From assembly GCA_947463095.1 (NCBI GenBank), contig CANHRE010000005.1, forward strand, positions 1-64,000: a DNA stretch of 64,000 nucleotides. The letters are read 5' to 3'. Below the pieces are notes generated by a model. The model saw only the letters and a list, made by a program, of their open reading frames with translations, ran no database searches and was not told the origin of the DNA. Made by a program: the position numbers and the translations under genes. The DNA is from Flavobacteriales bacterium. Its GTDB lineage: Bacteria; Bacteroidota; Bacteroidia; NS11-12g; UBA955. Below, piece by piece: positions 23,568 to 31,833 of the stretch (the stretch's first letter is position 1; the number at the start of each line of letters is the position of its first letter).

Positions 23568-24168
23568 AGGGATTCTGATTCGGGGCTGCTTCTTCCAAAA
23601 AGCGACGGTGCAGCGCAGTAACCTGATCGATGATTGATTGAGTTCCGTCGTTGTGAATCAGTGCGTCGGCGCGCTTGGCCACTTCGTCCTGCGGCATTTG
23701 AGATTGAATGCGGCGAAGCACTTCTTCGCGGGCCATGCCGTCGCGTTGCATCACACGCTGCACGCGCAATTCCAAGGGCGCTACCACGGCCACCACCCGT
23801 TGTACTTGTTTATAGCTGCCAGATTCGAACATGATGGCTGCTTCTTTAATAACGTAGGGTGCCTGTTGCATTGCGCACCAGCGTTCAAAGTCACGGAACA
23901 CAGCAGGGTGCACCAAGCTGTTCAGCAGATCCAGTTTTTCGGGATGGCCGAACACCGCATTAGCCAAGAAACGGCGGTTTGGTTCTGTGCCGGAATAGCT
24001 TTCGGGGCCGAAGGCATCCTTCACGGCCTGAATAAGTTCGGGGTCTTCGCGCATGAGCCTTTTGGCCGCCACGTCGGCAGCATAAACCGGGATGCCCAAA
24101 TGGGCAAATACCGAGCAAACGGTGGATTTACCGCTGCCTATTCCGCCGGTGATGCCAACGCGCAGCAA
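23566..24168 (-). CDS. coaE: Dephospho-CoA kinase
   Basis: 200 residues, normal length. Catalyses the last step of coenzyme A synthesis, phosphorylating the 3'-OH of dephospho-CoA. The P-loop is GITGGIGSGKSTVC at the N-terminus; the CoA/lid region contains ELIQAVKDAFGPESY and LVHPAVFRDFERW, typical of the family. It starts 4 bases after yajC and is the last gene of the prmA-to-coaE run. Confidence 0.96.
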   Translation of the reverse strand: MLRVGITGGIGSGKSTVCSVFAHLGIPVYAADVAAKRLMREDPELIQAVKDAFGPESYSGTEPNRRFLANAVFGHPEKLDLLNSLVHPAVFRDFERWCAMQQAPYVIKEAAIMFESGSYKQVQRVVAVVAPLELRVQRVMQRDGMAREEVLRRIQSQMPQDEVAKRADALIHNDGTQSIIDQVTALHRRFLEEAAPNQNP

Positions 24169-24172
24169 GGCA

Positions 24173-24517
24173 TCAGGCCGATTGCTCTTCGGTTTTTTCG
24201 GCTTTGCCGGAATTTGAATCGGGATAGGAGCTTTTGGTCATCTCGAAGCTCACGGCCGCCTTTTCAAACTTGATGCGGTTTCCGCTTTCGGTTTCCAGCG
24301 TAAGGGTTTGATCCTGAAGGGACACCACTTTGCCATGCATGCCTCCTGTGGTTACCACATGGTCGCCTTTTTTAATCTCTGACAGGAAGTTGCGCTGTTT
24401 TTTCTGTTTGCGCATTTGCGGCATAATCATGAACACGTAAAAAACGGCCATGATCAGGATGAGGGGCAACATCTGCGACCATCCGCCGCTTTGTGCCTGT
24501 AAAACTATATGGTTCAT
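24173..24517 (-). CDS. yajC: Preprotein translocase subunit YajC
   Basis: 114 residues. One N-terminal transmembrane helix (MLPLILIMAVFYVFMIMPQM) is followed by RKQKKQRNFLSEIKKGDHVVTTGGMHGKVV, the diagnostic YajC sequence, and a charged tail. YajC binds SecDF and the Sec translocon in the inner membrane. It sits between the DUF1573 lipoprotein (5 bases) and coaE (4 bases), consistent with one operon. Confidence 0.95.
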   Translation of the reverse strand: MNHIVLQAQSGGWSQMLPLILIMAVFYVFMIMPQMRKQKKQRNFLSEIKKGDHVVTTGGMHGKVVSLQDQTLTLETESGNRIKFEKAAVSFEMTKSSYPDSNSGKAEKTEEQSA

Positions 24518-24522
24518 TGGTT

Positions 24523-24987
24523 TTATTTCTTAACAACCAGCGCGCGGAAGGTGAGCTTCGTGGTTTCCACGGTGGAATTCTGGAAGAATACATCCACGAA
24601 CTTGGTGTTTTCTATACCATTGGGTTCGCCTCTTCCCGTGGAGTTGAATACGGTTTCTACGTAACCTTCGCCACCGGGGGGTATCACATCCCTGGACCAG
24701 TTAGGGGAAGTGCAACCGCAGGCGGCCTGTACGTCTGAAATCACCAGGTCGCCTTTGCCTACGTTAGTGAACTTGAACTTGTGGCGCACAGATTCACCAT
24801 CGGTAATCTTGCCAAAGTCGTGGTATTCCGAATCGAACTTCGCCCAGCCCCGGGTGCTTGTATCGCCCTGCGGCTTGTTGGCCGTAGCGCTGTTGTTGTC
24901 AATTTTGTCGGCGCTGATTTTACCGCCACCGGTGCAGGCTGCCACGAGGGCTGCCGACAGGATGAATATGCTGGTGCTGTATTTCAT
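24523..24987 (-). CDS. DUF1573 lipoprotein
   Basis: 154 residues. A lipoprotein signal (MKYSTSIFILSAALVAAC) precedes one immunoglobulin-like DUF1573 domain with AKFDSEYHDFGKITDGESV and DVQAACGCTSPNWS. DUF1573 proteins are common in the envelope of Bacteroidota; their role is unknown, and the CGC pair may bind metal or form a disulfide. ATG 24987 is preferred over an in-frame start at 25005 because it gives a clean lipobox, follows GAGGAAGAA and lies 15 bases after a perfect -7 box. Confidence 0.88.
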   Translation of the reverse strand: MKYSTSIFILSAALVAACTGGGKISADKIDNNSATANKPQGDTSTRGWAKFDSEYHDFGKITDGESVRHKFKFTNVGKGDLVISDVQAACGCTSPNWSRDVIPPGGEGYVETVFNSTGRGEPNGIENTKFVDVFFQNSTVETTKLTFRALVVKK

Positions 24988-25002
24988 AAATTCTTCCTCA
25001 CG

Positions 25003-25010
25003 CAAATTTA
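25003..25010 (-). promoter_or_regulatory. -7 box TAAATTTG of the DUF1573 gene
   Basis: Perfect TAnnTTTG match on the minus strand, 15 bases before ATG 24987, in the short gap after nusB. It suggests that DUF1573-yajC-coaE can be transcribed separately from nusB. Confidence 0.45.
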
Positions 25011-25037
25011 ACCGAAAAAGCCATACCCTCAGGTGGT

Positions 25038-25973
25038 TCAGTTTTCACGCAGGCCCCGGCCGGTTTTGTGCATCAGGCCTTCATCCTGCAGGCTGATGCG
25101 CAGCTTGTCCAGGATGCCGTTGATGAATCGGCTGCTGTTGGGCGTTGAATATTCCTTGGCTATTTCCAGGTATTCATTAATGCTCACCTTAGGCGGGATG
25201 TGCGGAAAGTGGAGAAATTCCGCAATGGCCATTTTCATGATGACCATGTCAACAAGTGCGATGCGTTCGGTATCCCAGTTGCTGGAAGCCTGTTTGATGT
25301 GCCGTTCAAATTCCTCCTCATGGGTGCAAACCAGGGTGAACAGTTCACAGGAAAATTCGATTTCGTCATCGGTTTTGCGCATGGTTGCCGCCAGGGTAAC
25401 CTGCTGTTCTTTTGCTGCTTCCAGCGTTTTATACACCACGCGCCAAAGCTGTTGTTCATCGTCGTACCAGGAAGGATAATGTTCTTCCATCAGATCGTTG
25501 AAGAACTCATTGGCGTTCATCAGGTAATCGAACAATTGCAGCAGGAACTCGCGCTGCATGGAAAAGTCCGGCTTGTCAAACACCAGGTAATCGCGCACAA
25601 ACTCCTGTTCTTTCAGATCATTCCATAAATGGTCGAAGGATTCCGCCGCCTGATCCCAGTTAAAGGAGCGTACCCGACCGCTTTTGCTAACGGTTTCGTC
25701 CAGCAGTCCGGCGAGTGCATTGTTGTTCAGTGCCATACATTCCCGAATACGTTCCTTGTCGGGAAAGAATTTCTGACGTTCCATATCGGCGATGCTGTTC
25801 AGAAAATCTCTGAATGCGGCCGGAAACTGCAATAAAAACAGGTAATAAGCTTCGAACCGGAACAGCTGCTGCAGCAATTGCTCCTTTCCCCTCTGCACCT
25901 GGTCAGACTCCTGTTGCTTGTAACTGTACAAAGCCTGCAGCGTCTTGATCCTGATCAACCTCCTGGAAAGCAT
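25038..25973 (-). CDS. nusB: Transcription antitermination factor NusB, long form
   Basis: 311 residues, about twice the E. coli protein (139). It begins with MLSRRLIRIKTLQALYSYKQ, like the start of NusB. The canonical helical NusB domain lies in the last third, with ERIALVDMVIMKMAIAEF and KVSINEYLEIAKEYSTPNSSRFINGILDKL. The middle is an extra charged helical region, as in other Bacteroidota NusB proteins. With NusE it binds boxA RNA in rRNA antitermination. Confidence 0.92.
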   Translation of the reverse strand: MLSRRLIRIKTLQALYSYKQQESDQVQRGKEQLLQQLFRFEAYYLFLLQFPAAFRDFLNSIADMERQKFFPDKERIRECMALNNNALAGLLDETVSKSGRVRSFNWDQAAESFDHLWNDLKEQEFVRDYLVFDKPDFSMQREFLLQLFDYLMNANEFFNDLMEEHYPSWYDDEQQLWRVVYKTLEAAKEQQVTLAATMRKTDDEIEFSCELFTLVCTHEEEFERHIKQASSNWDTERIALVDMVIMKMAIAEFLHFPHIPPKVSINEYLEIAKEYSTPNSSRFINGILDKLRISLQDEGLMHKTGRGLREN

Positions 25974-26035
25974 AGAACTTTAACGGGACAAAGGTATGGG
26001 TTGAAGTGGGCTCTTATCAAATAGAATTCAGCAAC

Positions 26036-26503
26036 TTAGGTCAAAGTGCTGATGTGCAGGTGCCGCTCGCTGAGTGTAAAGGCATCTCCTGCTTTCAATC
26101 CCCGAAGTTTCTGGCCCAGGGGGCTCAGCGCCGAAACCACCAGTACGGTATGACCTTCCAACTCCAGCTTACCAATGCCGGTGGCCAGCAATATCAGCTG
26201 TCCTTCTGCTTCCAACAAAACACCCGGTTCCACGCGCAGCGGGTTCTTTGCCGGCTTCTGCAGGTGATAAAACTTCAGTTCCTTTTTGGCCTGTTCCAAT
26301 ATGGTGGCATAGCGTTCCCGGTCCAGATTGCCCATGGCCCTTCCGGTTTCATATTTGTCGCCGGCGGAGCTCTTCTCTTCGGCAAGTGAAGCCTCGGCCG
26401 CACGTTCCATTGCTGCCAGTGCCTCTTCGATGCGCTGCTGCACCCTGGCCATACAGGCCTCCCAAATACGTTCTTTCAGCAGTTGCATTGTTTTTTCTTT
26501 CAT
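26036..26503 (-). CDS. GreA/GreB-family elongation factor
   Basis: 155 residues. The N-terminal coiled coil ends in a tip with GDKYET (Asp49, Glu52), which keeps the D-x-x-E spacing of the catalytic acidic tip of GreA (GDLKEN). The C-terminal FKBP-like domain has SPLGQKLRGLKAGDAFTL, matching the GreA SP-x-GKALLGK signature. It should enter the RNA polymerase secondary channel and stimulate transcript cleavage. Relatives are sometimes annotated wrongly as 3-oxoacyl-ACP synthase. ATG 26503 is chosen because it begins just after prmA ends (26515); an in-frame start at 26542 would overlap prmA. Confidence 0.78.
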   Translation of the reverse strand: MKEKTMQLLKERIWEACMARVQQRIEEALAAMERAAEASLAEEKSSAGDKYETGRAMGNLDRERYATILEQAKKELKFYHLQKPAKNPLRVEPGVLLEAEGQLILLATGIGKLELEGHTVLVVSALSPLGQKLRGLKAGDAFTLSERHLHISTLT

Positions 26504-26514
26504 AAGTTTATGCA

Positions 26515-27360
26515 TCAGGGTTTGATGAAGGCAGCACAGCACCAGCCTTCACGGTCCTGGGCACTGATAAAGTTCAGTCCGTTTTCAGCGAAGCGCTGCC
26601 TGATGTCGTCGAGGTCTGGGGTGAAAAAGCCACTCACCAACAGCATGGCGCCGTTTTTCATGGTGCGCACATAGGCTGCCACATCGTGCATGATGATGCT
26701 TTTCTGGATGTTGGCAATAAATACATCGAAGTGGTTGGAATAGGCGTTTAATGCCGCGGCATCGCCGAGCAGCACTTCAATGGCTTCGGCCTGGTTGAGG
26801 GCCAGATGCTCTTTGGTGTTTTCTACGCTCCAGGGGTCAAAGTCGATGGCCAGCACCGAGGCAGCTCCCAGCTTAAATGTGAGCATAGCCAGGATGCCCG
26901 TTCCGCATCCCATATCGCAAACGGCTTTTCCTGTTACATCCAGCTGAAGCAGTTGTTCGGCCACCAAAGCGGTGGTGGGATGATGACCGGTGCCGAAACT
27001 CATCTTAGGATCTACAGTAAGTTCCAGCATGGAAGCATCGGGTGCATGAGGATGAAAAGAACCTCGAATCCACAGCGTTCCTGCAAGCAGCAACGGCTGA
27101 TAGTAGTGTTTTTCCCATTCTTCATTCCAGTTGCGGTCAGCCAGTTCGCTGCGCTGCGCAGGTCCTTCCGTCCAGTTGGCAACCTCCTCCAGGGCCTCAT
27201 CCATCCAGGGTCCCAGATCTTCGGCAGCCACGTAGGCTATCACCTGATTTCCGCTGAACTCAAACCCGCTGAAGGCATAGCCGGACAACAAGCCGGAAAC
27301 TATTTCAGCATTGGCCTCGAAAGGCGGTTTCAGGTTCAGGCGCAGGCAGGTAAATGACAT
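26515..27360 (-). CDS. prmA: Ribosomal protein L11 methyltransferase
   Basis: 281 residues, family length. Methylates L11 with S-adenosylmethionine. The substrate-recognition domain (1-100) is followed by DPKMSFGTGHHPTTAL, a PrmA hallmark, then the SAM-binding motif VCDMGCGTGILAM and an acidic motif VLAIDFDPWSVENT. IANIQKSIIM occupies the NPPF-like catalytic position, with Q-K in place of the usual L-A. ATG 27360 is preferred because the upstream in-frame extension is unconserved. First gene of the run through nusB to coaE. Confidence 0.93.
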   Translation of the reverse strand: MSFTCLRLNLKPPFEANAEIVSGLLSGYAFSGFEFSGNQVIAYVAAEDLGPWMDEALEEVANWTEGPAQRSELADRNWNEEWEKHYYQPLLLAGTLWIRGSFHPHAPDASMLELTVDPKMSFGTGHHPTTALVAEQLLQLDVTGKAVCDMGCGTGILAMLTFKLGAASVLAIDFDPWSVENTKEHLALNQAEAIEVLLGDAAALNAYSNHFDVFIANIQKSIIMHDVAAYVRTMKNGAMLLVSGFFTPDLDDIRQRFAENGLNFISAQDREGWCCAAFIKP

Positions 27361-27397
27361 GATGCAAAGAAAAGCAGGCCGGCCCGCATTGCGGTAT

Positions 27398-27434
27398 AAA
27401 AACAACAAAGCCGGACAAAAGCCCGGCCTTGTTG
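27398..27434 (-). terminator. Intrinsic terminator after the MbnH-like gene
   Basis: On the minus strand a 12-base-arm stem with one mismatch (arms 27423-27434 and 27403-27414) and an 8-base loop is followed by TTTTT. It ends transcripts coming from 31380-27559. The rest of the 198-base gap shows nothing else. Confidence 0.75.
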
Positions 27435-27558
27435 CGCTATGAAAACTAAATCTACCCGCACATTAGAACGGCCTCACAGTATAAATGTTTTAGCGGACAA
27501 GAAGTATTCTATCGAACGTTGGTCGAACAAAGCATTCTGCTCCACTTGAAAGGGGCGT

Positions 27559-28665
27559 TCAGCGAAATGGGTTGCTGTATGCTTTGTTGGTAAGCAGGCT
27601 GCTGTCCGTCATGGTTTTCAGGAACGCAATCAGAGCGCTTTTCTGTGCAGCGGTAAGTTGCAGGTGCAGGTTACCGTGGTTCAGCTGCGGGCTCAGGTTG
27701 GGCGCATTGAACTTCAGGTTGTCGCTGTAGTGGTCAATTACCTGTTCCAAGGTAGTGAAGCGGCCATCGTGCATGTACGGGGCAGTATATACCAGGTTGC
27801 GCAGGGAAGGTGATTTGAATTTACCCAGATCTGAAGCTTTACCGGTGATGTTGCCATATCCTTTATCGGTAAGCACATCATCCAGGCCATTGCTTACAAT
27901 GCCGATGGAAGGGTCGATAGCCTGGGCGTGCACTCCACCGTGGCAGTGGAAGCAATCGGCACCGATAGCAGGGCGTGTTGTGCTGTCGGGTGTTCCGTTA
28001 AACAGCAGGAAACCATCGCGTTCCTGGGGGGAAAAGGCATTCAGGTTTCTGGGGAAGAACTGATCGAATTTGCTGTTGGCAGAAACGATGGTCATGAGGA
28101 ACTGCTCCATGGCCAGCGACATATGGTGCAGGTTGGGTTCTTCGCCGAAGGCTTTGCGGAAGGCTATTTGATAGCGGTCCAGTTTCCGGAGTTTTTCCTC
28201 CAGGCGAATTACATTCATCGCCATTTCGCGGTGGTCTTGGATGGGTTCAAATACCAGGTCGCGGAGGCGGCGCTGGCGAGCATCCCAGAAAAAGGTGCGC
28301 TGCCATGCCAGGTTGTATAATGGCGGAGCATTTCGGGTGCCCTGTAAACCAAACACGCCTTTACTCAGCGTTTTCGGGTCACCAAAAGCGAATTCCTGCC
28401 TGTGGCATGAGGCGCAGGAAATGCTGGAATCCAAACTCAGCACAGGATCGTAAAACAGCATCCTGCCCAGATAAATACCCTCTTCCGTAAGCGGGTTGTC
28501 TTTGGGAATCAGGGGCATGCCGAAGCTCGCCGGAAATACATCCGATGGTTTTACAGGCGTAGCTAGGAAAGAGCTTTTTACCGGCAGCGGCGCTTCCCGT
28601 TTGCAGGAATACACCCCGAAGGCCAGCAATACCGGCAACAGTAGGATGTAGTGCTGCTTCCTCAT
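27559..28665 (-). CDS. Di-heme cytochrome c peroxidase/MauG family (MbnH-like)
   Basis: 368 residues. A lipoprotein-type signal (FGVYSC, Cys21) precedes two heme c sites: CASCH (84-88) and CFHCH (238-242). GTRNAPPLYNLAW, FFWDAR and AYSNPF are typical of the bacterial di-heme peroxidase/MauG superfamily. The upstream gene encodes an MbnP-like protein and overlaps by four bases. In characterised pairs the MauG-like MbnH oxidises a Trp of MbnP to kynurenine to create a copper site, so this is likely MbnH-type rather than a peroxide-detoxifying enzyme. That reading rests on gene order and family knowledge. Confidence 0.85.
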   Translation of the reverse strand: MRKQHYILLLPVLLAFGVYSCKREAPLPVKSSFLATPVKPSDVFPASFGMPLIPKDNPLTEEGIYLGRMLFYDPVLSLDSSISCASCHRQEFAFGDPKTLSKGVFGLQGTRNAPPLYNLAWQRTFFWDARQRRLRDLVFEPIQDHREMAMNVIRLEEKLRKLDRYQIAFRKAFGEEPNLHHMSLAMEQFLMTIVSANSKFDQFFPRNLNAFSPQERDGFLLFNGTPDSTTRPAIGADCFHCHGGVHAQAIDPSIGIVSNGLDDVLTDKGYGNITGKASDLGKFKSPSLRNLVYTAPYMHDGRFTTLEQVIDHYSDNLKFNAPNLSPQLNHGNLHLQLTAAQKSALIAFLKTMTDSSLLTNKAYSNPFR

Positions 28666-29438
28666 TCCAGGGTTACATTGGTGAAGATGTCTTCCATGTT
28701 GGTGAACAGCTTATCCATCAGGCTGACTTCAGCGCCTGTGGAATGAGAAAAGCTGCCATCCTTCACAAAATTGATGGCGTAGGGATTCTTGAAATATTCT
28801 TCTGCATCAGTGCGCACCACCAGCGAATGGTTACCCGGAACCTTGGTAAAGGGGAAGAGCAGATCGATGGTACGCACATAGCGCATGGTAGCCATGTGGA
28901 AGCTGAAGGCCGACTTCTGTGTGCTGTTTTTGGGGATGTAATTGCCGTCCACCATGGAGAAGATGTATCCTCCTGCCCATCCCCAGTGCATGCCATTGTT
29001 CAGCGGGCTAAGGGGGTGGTCGGCAGGCCATTGTGCGGGGTCGCCGTGGTTGGTGGCTGAATCCAGGCCAACAGTGAGAGAAATGCCTTTGTAGCTGCCG
29101 ATGGGTACTTCGAAATATGGGGTGCTGGTAGCGCCGGCCTTGAAATCGGCATAGGCATAGCCATCACCCAGCTTCAACCGGCTTCCATCTTCACGAATCA
29201 GAGATGCATTGGAAAACAGCAGCTTGAACTGGTCAAAGATGAGTGTTTCGCCGTCGGCCTTCACAAAATCCGGATTGCCGAAGGATAGAAGCTTGGAGCC
29301 AAATACACCCTCAAAGCGCAGGGTTAGCTTAGAAGCATCTGCAGGTGCCGGTGGATTTTCAGGTTCACAGGAAGAAAGGGTCAGCAGCGCAGCAACTGCT
29401 CCCAGGCTGTATATTGATTTCATGAAGGTGTTCATCAT
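28662..29438 (-). CDS. MbnP-like copper-binding lipoprotein
   Basis: 258 residues. A lipobox (LTLSSC, Cys24) is followed by the MbnP domain: LTLRFEGVFGSKLL, FDQFKLLFSNASLI, then LNNGMHWGWAGGYIFSMVDG (about 146-165). Trp152 and Trp154 in HWGW are candidates for conversion to kynurenine by the MbnH partner encoded next. MbnP proteins bind copper in the envelope. No methanobactin precursor gene is seen, so the pair probably acts in copper handling on its own. The gene lies 7 bases after the M1 peptidase gene. Confidence 0.82.
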   Translation of the reverse strand: MMNTFMKSIYSLGAVAALLTLSSCEPENPPAPADASKLTLRFEGVFGSKLLSFGNPDFVKADGETLIFDQFKLLFSNASLIREDGSRLKLGDGYAYADFKAGATSTPYFEVPIGSYKGISLTVGLDSATNHGDPAQWPADHPLSPLNNGMHWGWAGGYIFSMVDGNYIPKNSTQKSAFSFHMATMRYVRTIDLLFPFTKVPGNHSLVVRTDAEEYFKNPYAINFVKDGSFSHSTGAEVSLMDKLFTNMEDIFTNVTLE

Positions 29439-29445
29439 ATATTAA

Positions 29446-31380
29446 TTACTGTATTTCAAATTTAGTGAAATAAACCCCACCTGATGCAGTAACCCGCATC
29501 ACATAAATCCCATTGCTGAAGGCACGCAGGTCCAGTTCGGTACCGTAGAGGCCATCGGGCAATTCTTTACTGAGCAGTTGCCGGCCTGAAAGGTCGCATA
29601 GTTCCACCAGGCTGATGCGCTGATTTTTGGAATAAACCTGCACAGCGGCTCTGCCCGGATTGGGATACACTTGTATGCTTCCGCTGCCGCCCAGGTTGGC
29701 GTTTCGTCCGGTGATGACCGATTGTGCCAGCAGCCACTGATCCGGGTCGAAGAGGGCATCTTCCACCTGGGTATTCAGGATAAACTCGAAGCTTTCGTCG
29801 CCGTCGCGTGGGGTGAGCACCAGCAATGTATCGGAGGGCAGGCCTTTGAACAGCACCGGAATCTTCAGGTCAAAATACTGCACCGACGGGTGACTGGTAC
29901 TTTGTTTTACCTGCACCTTGAGGCGGTTTCCGGTCATCAGCCAGTCGATGTTGAATGTGGGATAGCCTTCACCAATATACCAGTCGTTGAAGAAAGGGGT
30001 TAAATCCTGGCCCGACACATCTTCCAGATAGTTCTGGAAATCGAGGGTGCGGGCAAAGCCATATCGCCTTGCCGGAGACGCCAGGTAGTTGCGCACGCCG
30101 GCGAAGAACAGGCTGTCGCCCAGTTGCCAGCGCAACATATGGTACACCAGCGCGCCTTTGTTGTAGGTTAACCTGCCGTCAAAAAGCCTGCCGATGTTTT
30201 GAGTATCGGTGGGGAATACCGAACCGCCGGGCTGACTCATCACATACTTCTGCATGTCCTCCAGGCGGGCGCGAAAGGCAGAGCGGTTTTTCAGAAATTC
30301 GTAACACAGGGCATTGGCATAGGTAGCCCAGCCTTCATTCAGCCAAAGGTCTTCCCAGCTTCCGCAGGTAACGGCATCACCGAACCACATGTGGGCCAGT
30401 TCATGGGCAATCAGGTCAAAGGAAAAGTTCACCATGAAACTCATGGTTTGGTGTTCCATGCCTCCGCCCCAGGTAAATTGGGCATGGCCGTATTTTTCAT
30501 TCATGAAGGGATACTCCCCGAACAGACTGTCAAAAAGGCGCAGCATGGGCAGGGTTTGTAACGCTTCTACACGCGCTGATGAAAAGCTCTGGGGGAATAC
30601 ATAGTTCAGTACTGGTAGTGAGTCCACCCGGTTGTGGAAGTGAGCATGGTCGGTGAAGGGAACATAGTTGCTCACCGCAATGGCTACCAGGTATGGTGCA
30701 ATTGGATAGCGGTGTTTCCAGTGAAACAATACCGTGCTGTCGTTCAGTAAACGCTCATCCACGAGCAAACCATTGGAAGCTGCCCTCAGCCCCTTTGCTG
30801 TGCTTACCAGAATATCCACGGAGTCGAGCTTGTCATCGAGGGTGCTTTTACAGGGCCACCAATAGGGTGCGCCGTAGGGCTGGGAAAGGGTATGGATGAT
30901 GTTGCCCGTTTGGTGCCTGTCGCGCACATAATAGCCGAAGCCGCTACCCCGCGATGGATTTCCGGAGTAATGCACGCTGAAGGAATCATAGGCGCCGGCC
31001 TGAAGGTTGCGGTTCATCAACACAAACAACTGATGGTTGCGGTGATCCCAGCGAAGGGTATCGGAGCCATGGGTAACTTTGAACACCTGAAGTTCATCGC
31101 GCAGGTCCACCCTTACTGTGTCCATGTTGCGCATGGTCCGGAAACAGATTTGCACCACCCCTTGCAGGCGGTCGGATACATTTGGATTTACCTTCAGGTG
31201 CAGGGTTTGATGGTGCACGGAATAGCCGTAATCTGTGCCGCTGTTGCTGCGCAGGGTGCGCGATTGTGTGAATCCTCGCTGCTCGGATTTTATCAACTCC
31301 TCACCAGTGAGCAGTTGCCCCCATAGGATGCTGTGCCCCGGCAGCATGAATAAGGTAAGGAAGAAAAATGCGCGCATCAT
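29446..31380 (-). CDS. Secreted M1 aminopeptidase with T9SS sorting domain
   Basis: 644 residues. Signal peptide, then the beta-saddle N-domain and a thermolysin-like catalytic domain with the exopeptidase loop GGMEH (306-310) and the zinc site HELAH (326-330) plus Glu349 in WLNEGWATY. YNKGALVYHMLRWQLGD follows, as in M1 enzymes. The last 75 residues (IQVYPNPGRAAVQVY ... NGIYVMRVTASG) are a type A T9SS domain, so it is exported to the surface or medium. The gene is the head of a three-gene run with mbnP/mbnH-like genes. A strong -7/-33 pair abuts the ATG. Confidence 0.92.
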   Translation of the reverse strand: MMRAFFFLTLFMLPGHSILWGQLLTGEELIKSEQRGFTQSRTLRSNSGTDYGYSVHHQTLHLKVNPNVSDRLQGVVQICFRTMRNMDTVRVDLRDELQVFKVTHGSDTLRWDHRNHQLFVLMNRNLQAGAYDSFSVHYSGNPSRGSGFGYYVRDRHQTGNIIHTLSQPYGAPYWWPCKSTLDDKLDSVDILVSTAKGLRAASNGLLVDERLLNDSTVLFHWKHRYPIAPYLVAIAVSNYVPFTDHAHFHNRVDSLPVLNYVFPQSFSSARVEALQTLPMLRLFDSLFGEYPFMNEKYGHAQFTWGGGMEHQTMSFMVNFSFDLIAHELAHMWFGDAVTCGSWEDLWLNEGWATYANALCYEFLKNRSAFRARLEDMQKYVMSQPGGSVFPTDTQNIGRLFDGRLTYNKGALVYHMLRWQLGDSLFFAGVRNYLASPARRYGFARTLDFQNYLEDVSGQDLTPFFNDWYIGEGYPTFNIDWLMTGNRLKVQVKQSTSHPSVQYFDLKIPVLFKGLPSDTLLVLTPRDGDESFEFILNTQVEDALFDPDQWLLAQSVITGRNANLGGSGSIQVYPNPGRAAVQVYSKNQRISLVELCDLSGRQLLSKELPDGLYGTELDLRAFSNGIYVMRVTASGGVYFTKFEIQ

Positions 31381-31381
31381 A

Positions 31382-31410
31382 CAAAGGTAGCCTTGTTAGG
31401 GTTTCTCCAA
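31382..31410 (-). promoter_or_regulatory. Promoter (-33 TTG, -7 TACCTTTG) of the M1-mbnP-mbnH run
   Basis: On the minus strand TTG (31410-31408) and TACCTTTG (31389-31382) are 18 bases apart, a good Bacteroidota promoter. The -7 box ends one base before the first ATG (31380) and four before the second (31377), so the transcript would be leaderless or start within the first codon. Confidence 0.6.
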
Positions 31411-31464
31411 GAAACACCTACAGACGACTTTCGTTTGTCGTTTGTCTGTTCTTCTTTTGAAGTT

Positions 31465-31833
31465 ATGACCATGACCCCGCTGCAAATCAGGGCAAAAGAA
31501 AACCTGCACATTGTATTCTGGCTGTTTAAAGATTTCTGCTGGCTGATGCTGTACAAGCCACTGGGCATGGTAATGGTGCTTCCCACCGTGTTTCTGGCTT
31601 TTTACCTCAGCTGGAAAAGTCGCCACCTGCGCAGCGAACTGTTTCACAACCTGGCAGTAACAAGTTGGATACTTGGAAACTCGATTTGGATGGCCGGGGA
31701 GTTTTTCTTCAACGACAGCACAAGGCCCATAGCATCTGTATTCTTCTATGCCGGCATAGGTTTCGTGTTGTATTTCTACCTCACGGAATGGTTAAACAAC
31801 TCAGGCGTTAAGAACGGGTCAGAACCGCAGTAG
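31465..31833 (+). CDS. Small membrane protein, three transmembrane helices
   Basis: 122 residues, no named family recognised. It starts MTMTPLQIRAKENLHIVFWL, followed by helices at about 30-50, 64-84 and 87-107 and a short polar C-terminus. The ATG at 31465 is chosen over longer in-frame versions because the upstream part is polar and overlaps the divergent promoter region. Its last 15 bases overlap, on the opposite strand, the end of the M43 peptidase gene. The pattern of aromatic and charged residues looks conserved, but no function can be assigned. Confidence 0.65.
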   Translation: MTMTPLQIRAKENLHIVFWLFKDFCWLMLYKPLGMVMVLPTVFLAFYLSWKSRHLRSELFHNLAVTSWILGNSIWMAGEFFFNDSTRPIASVFFYAGIGFVLYFYLTEWLNNSGVKNGSEPQ

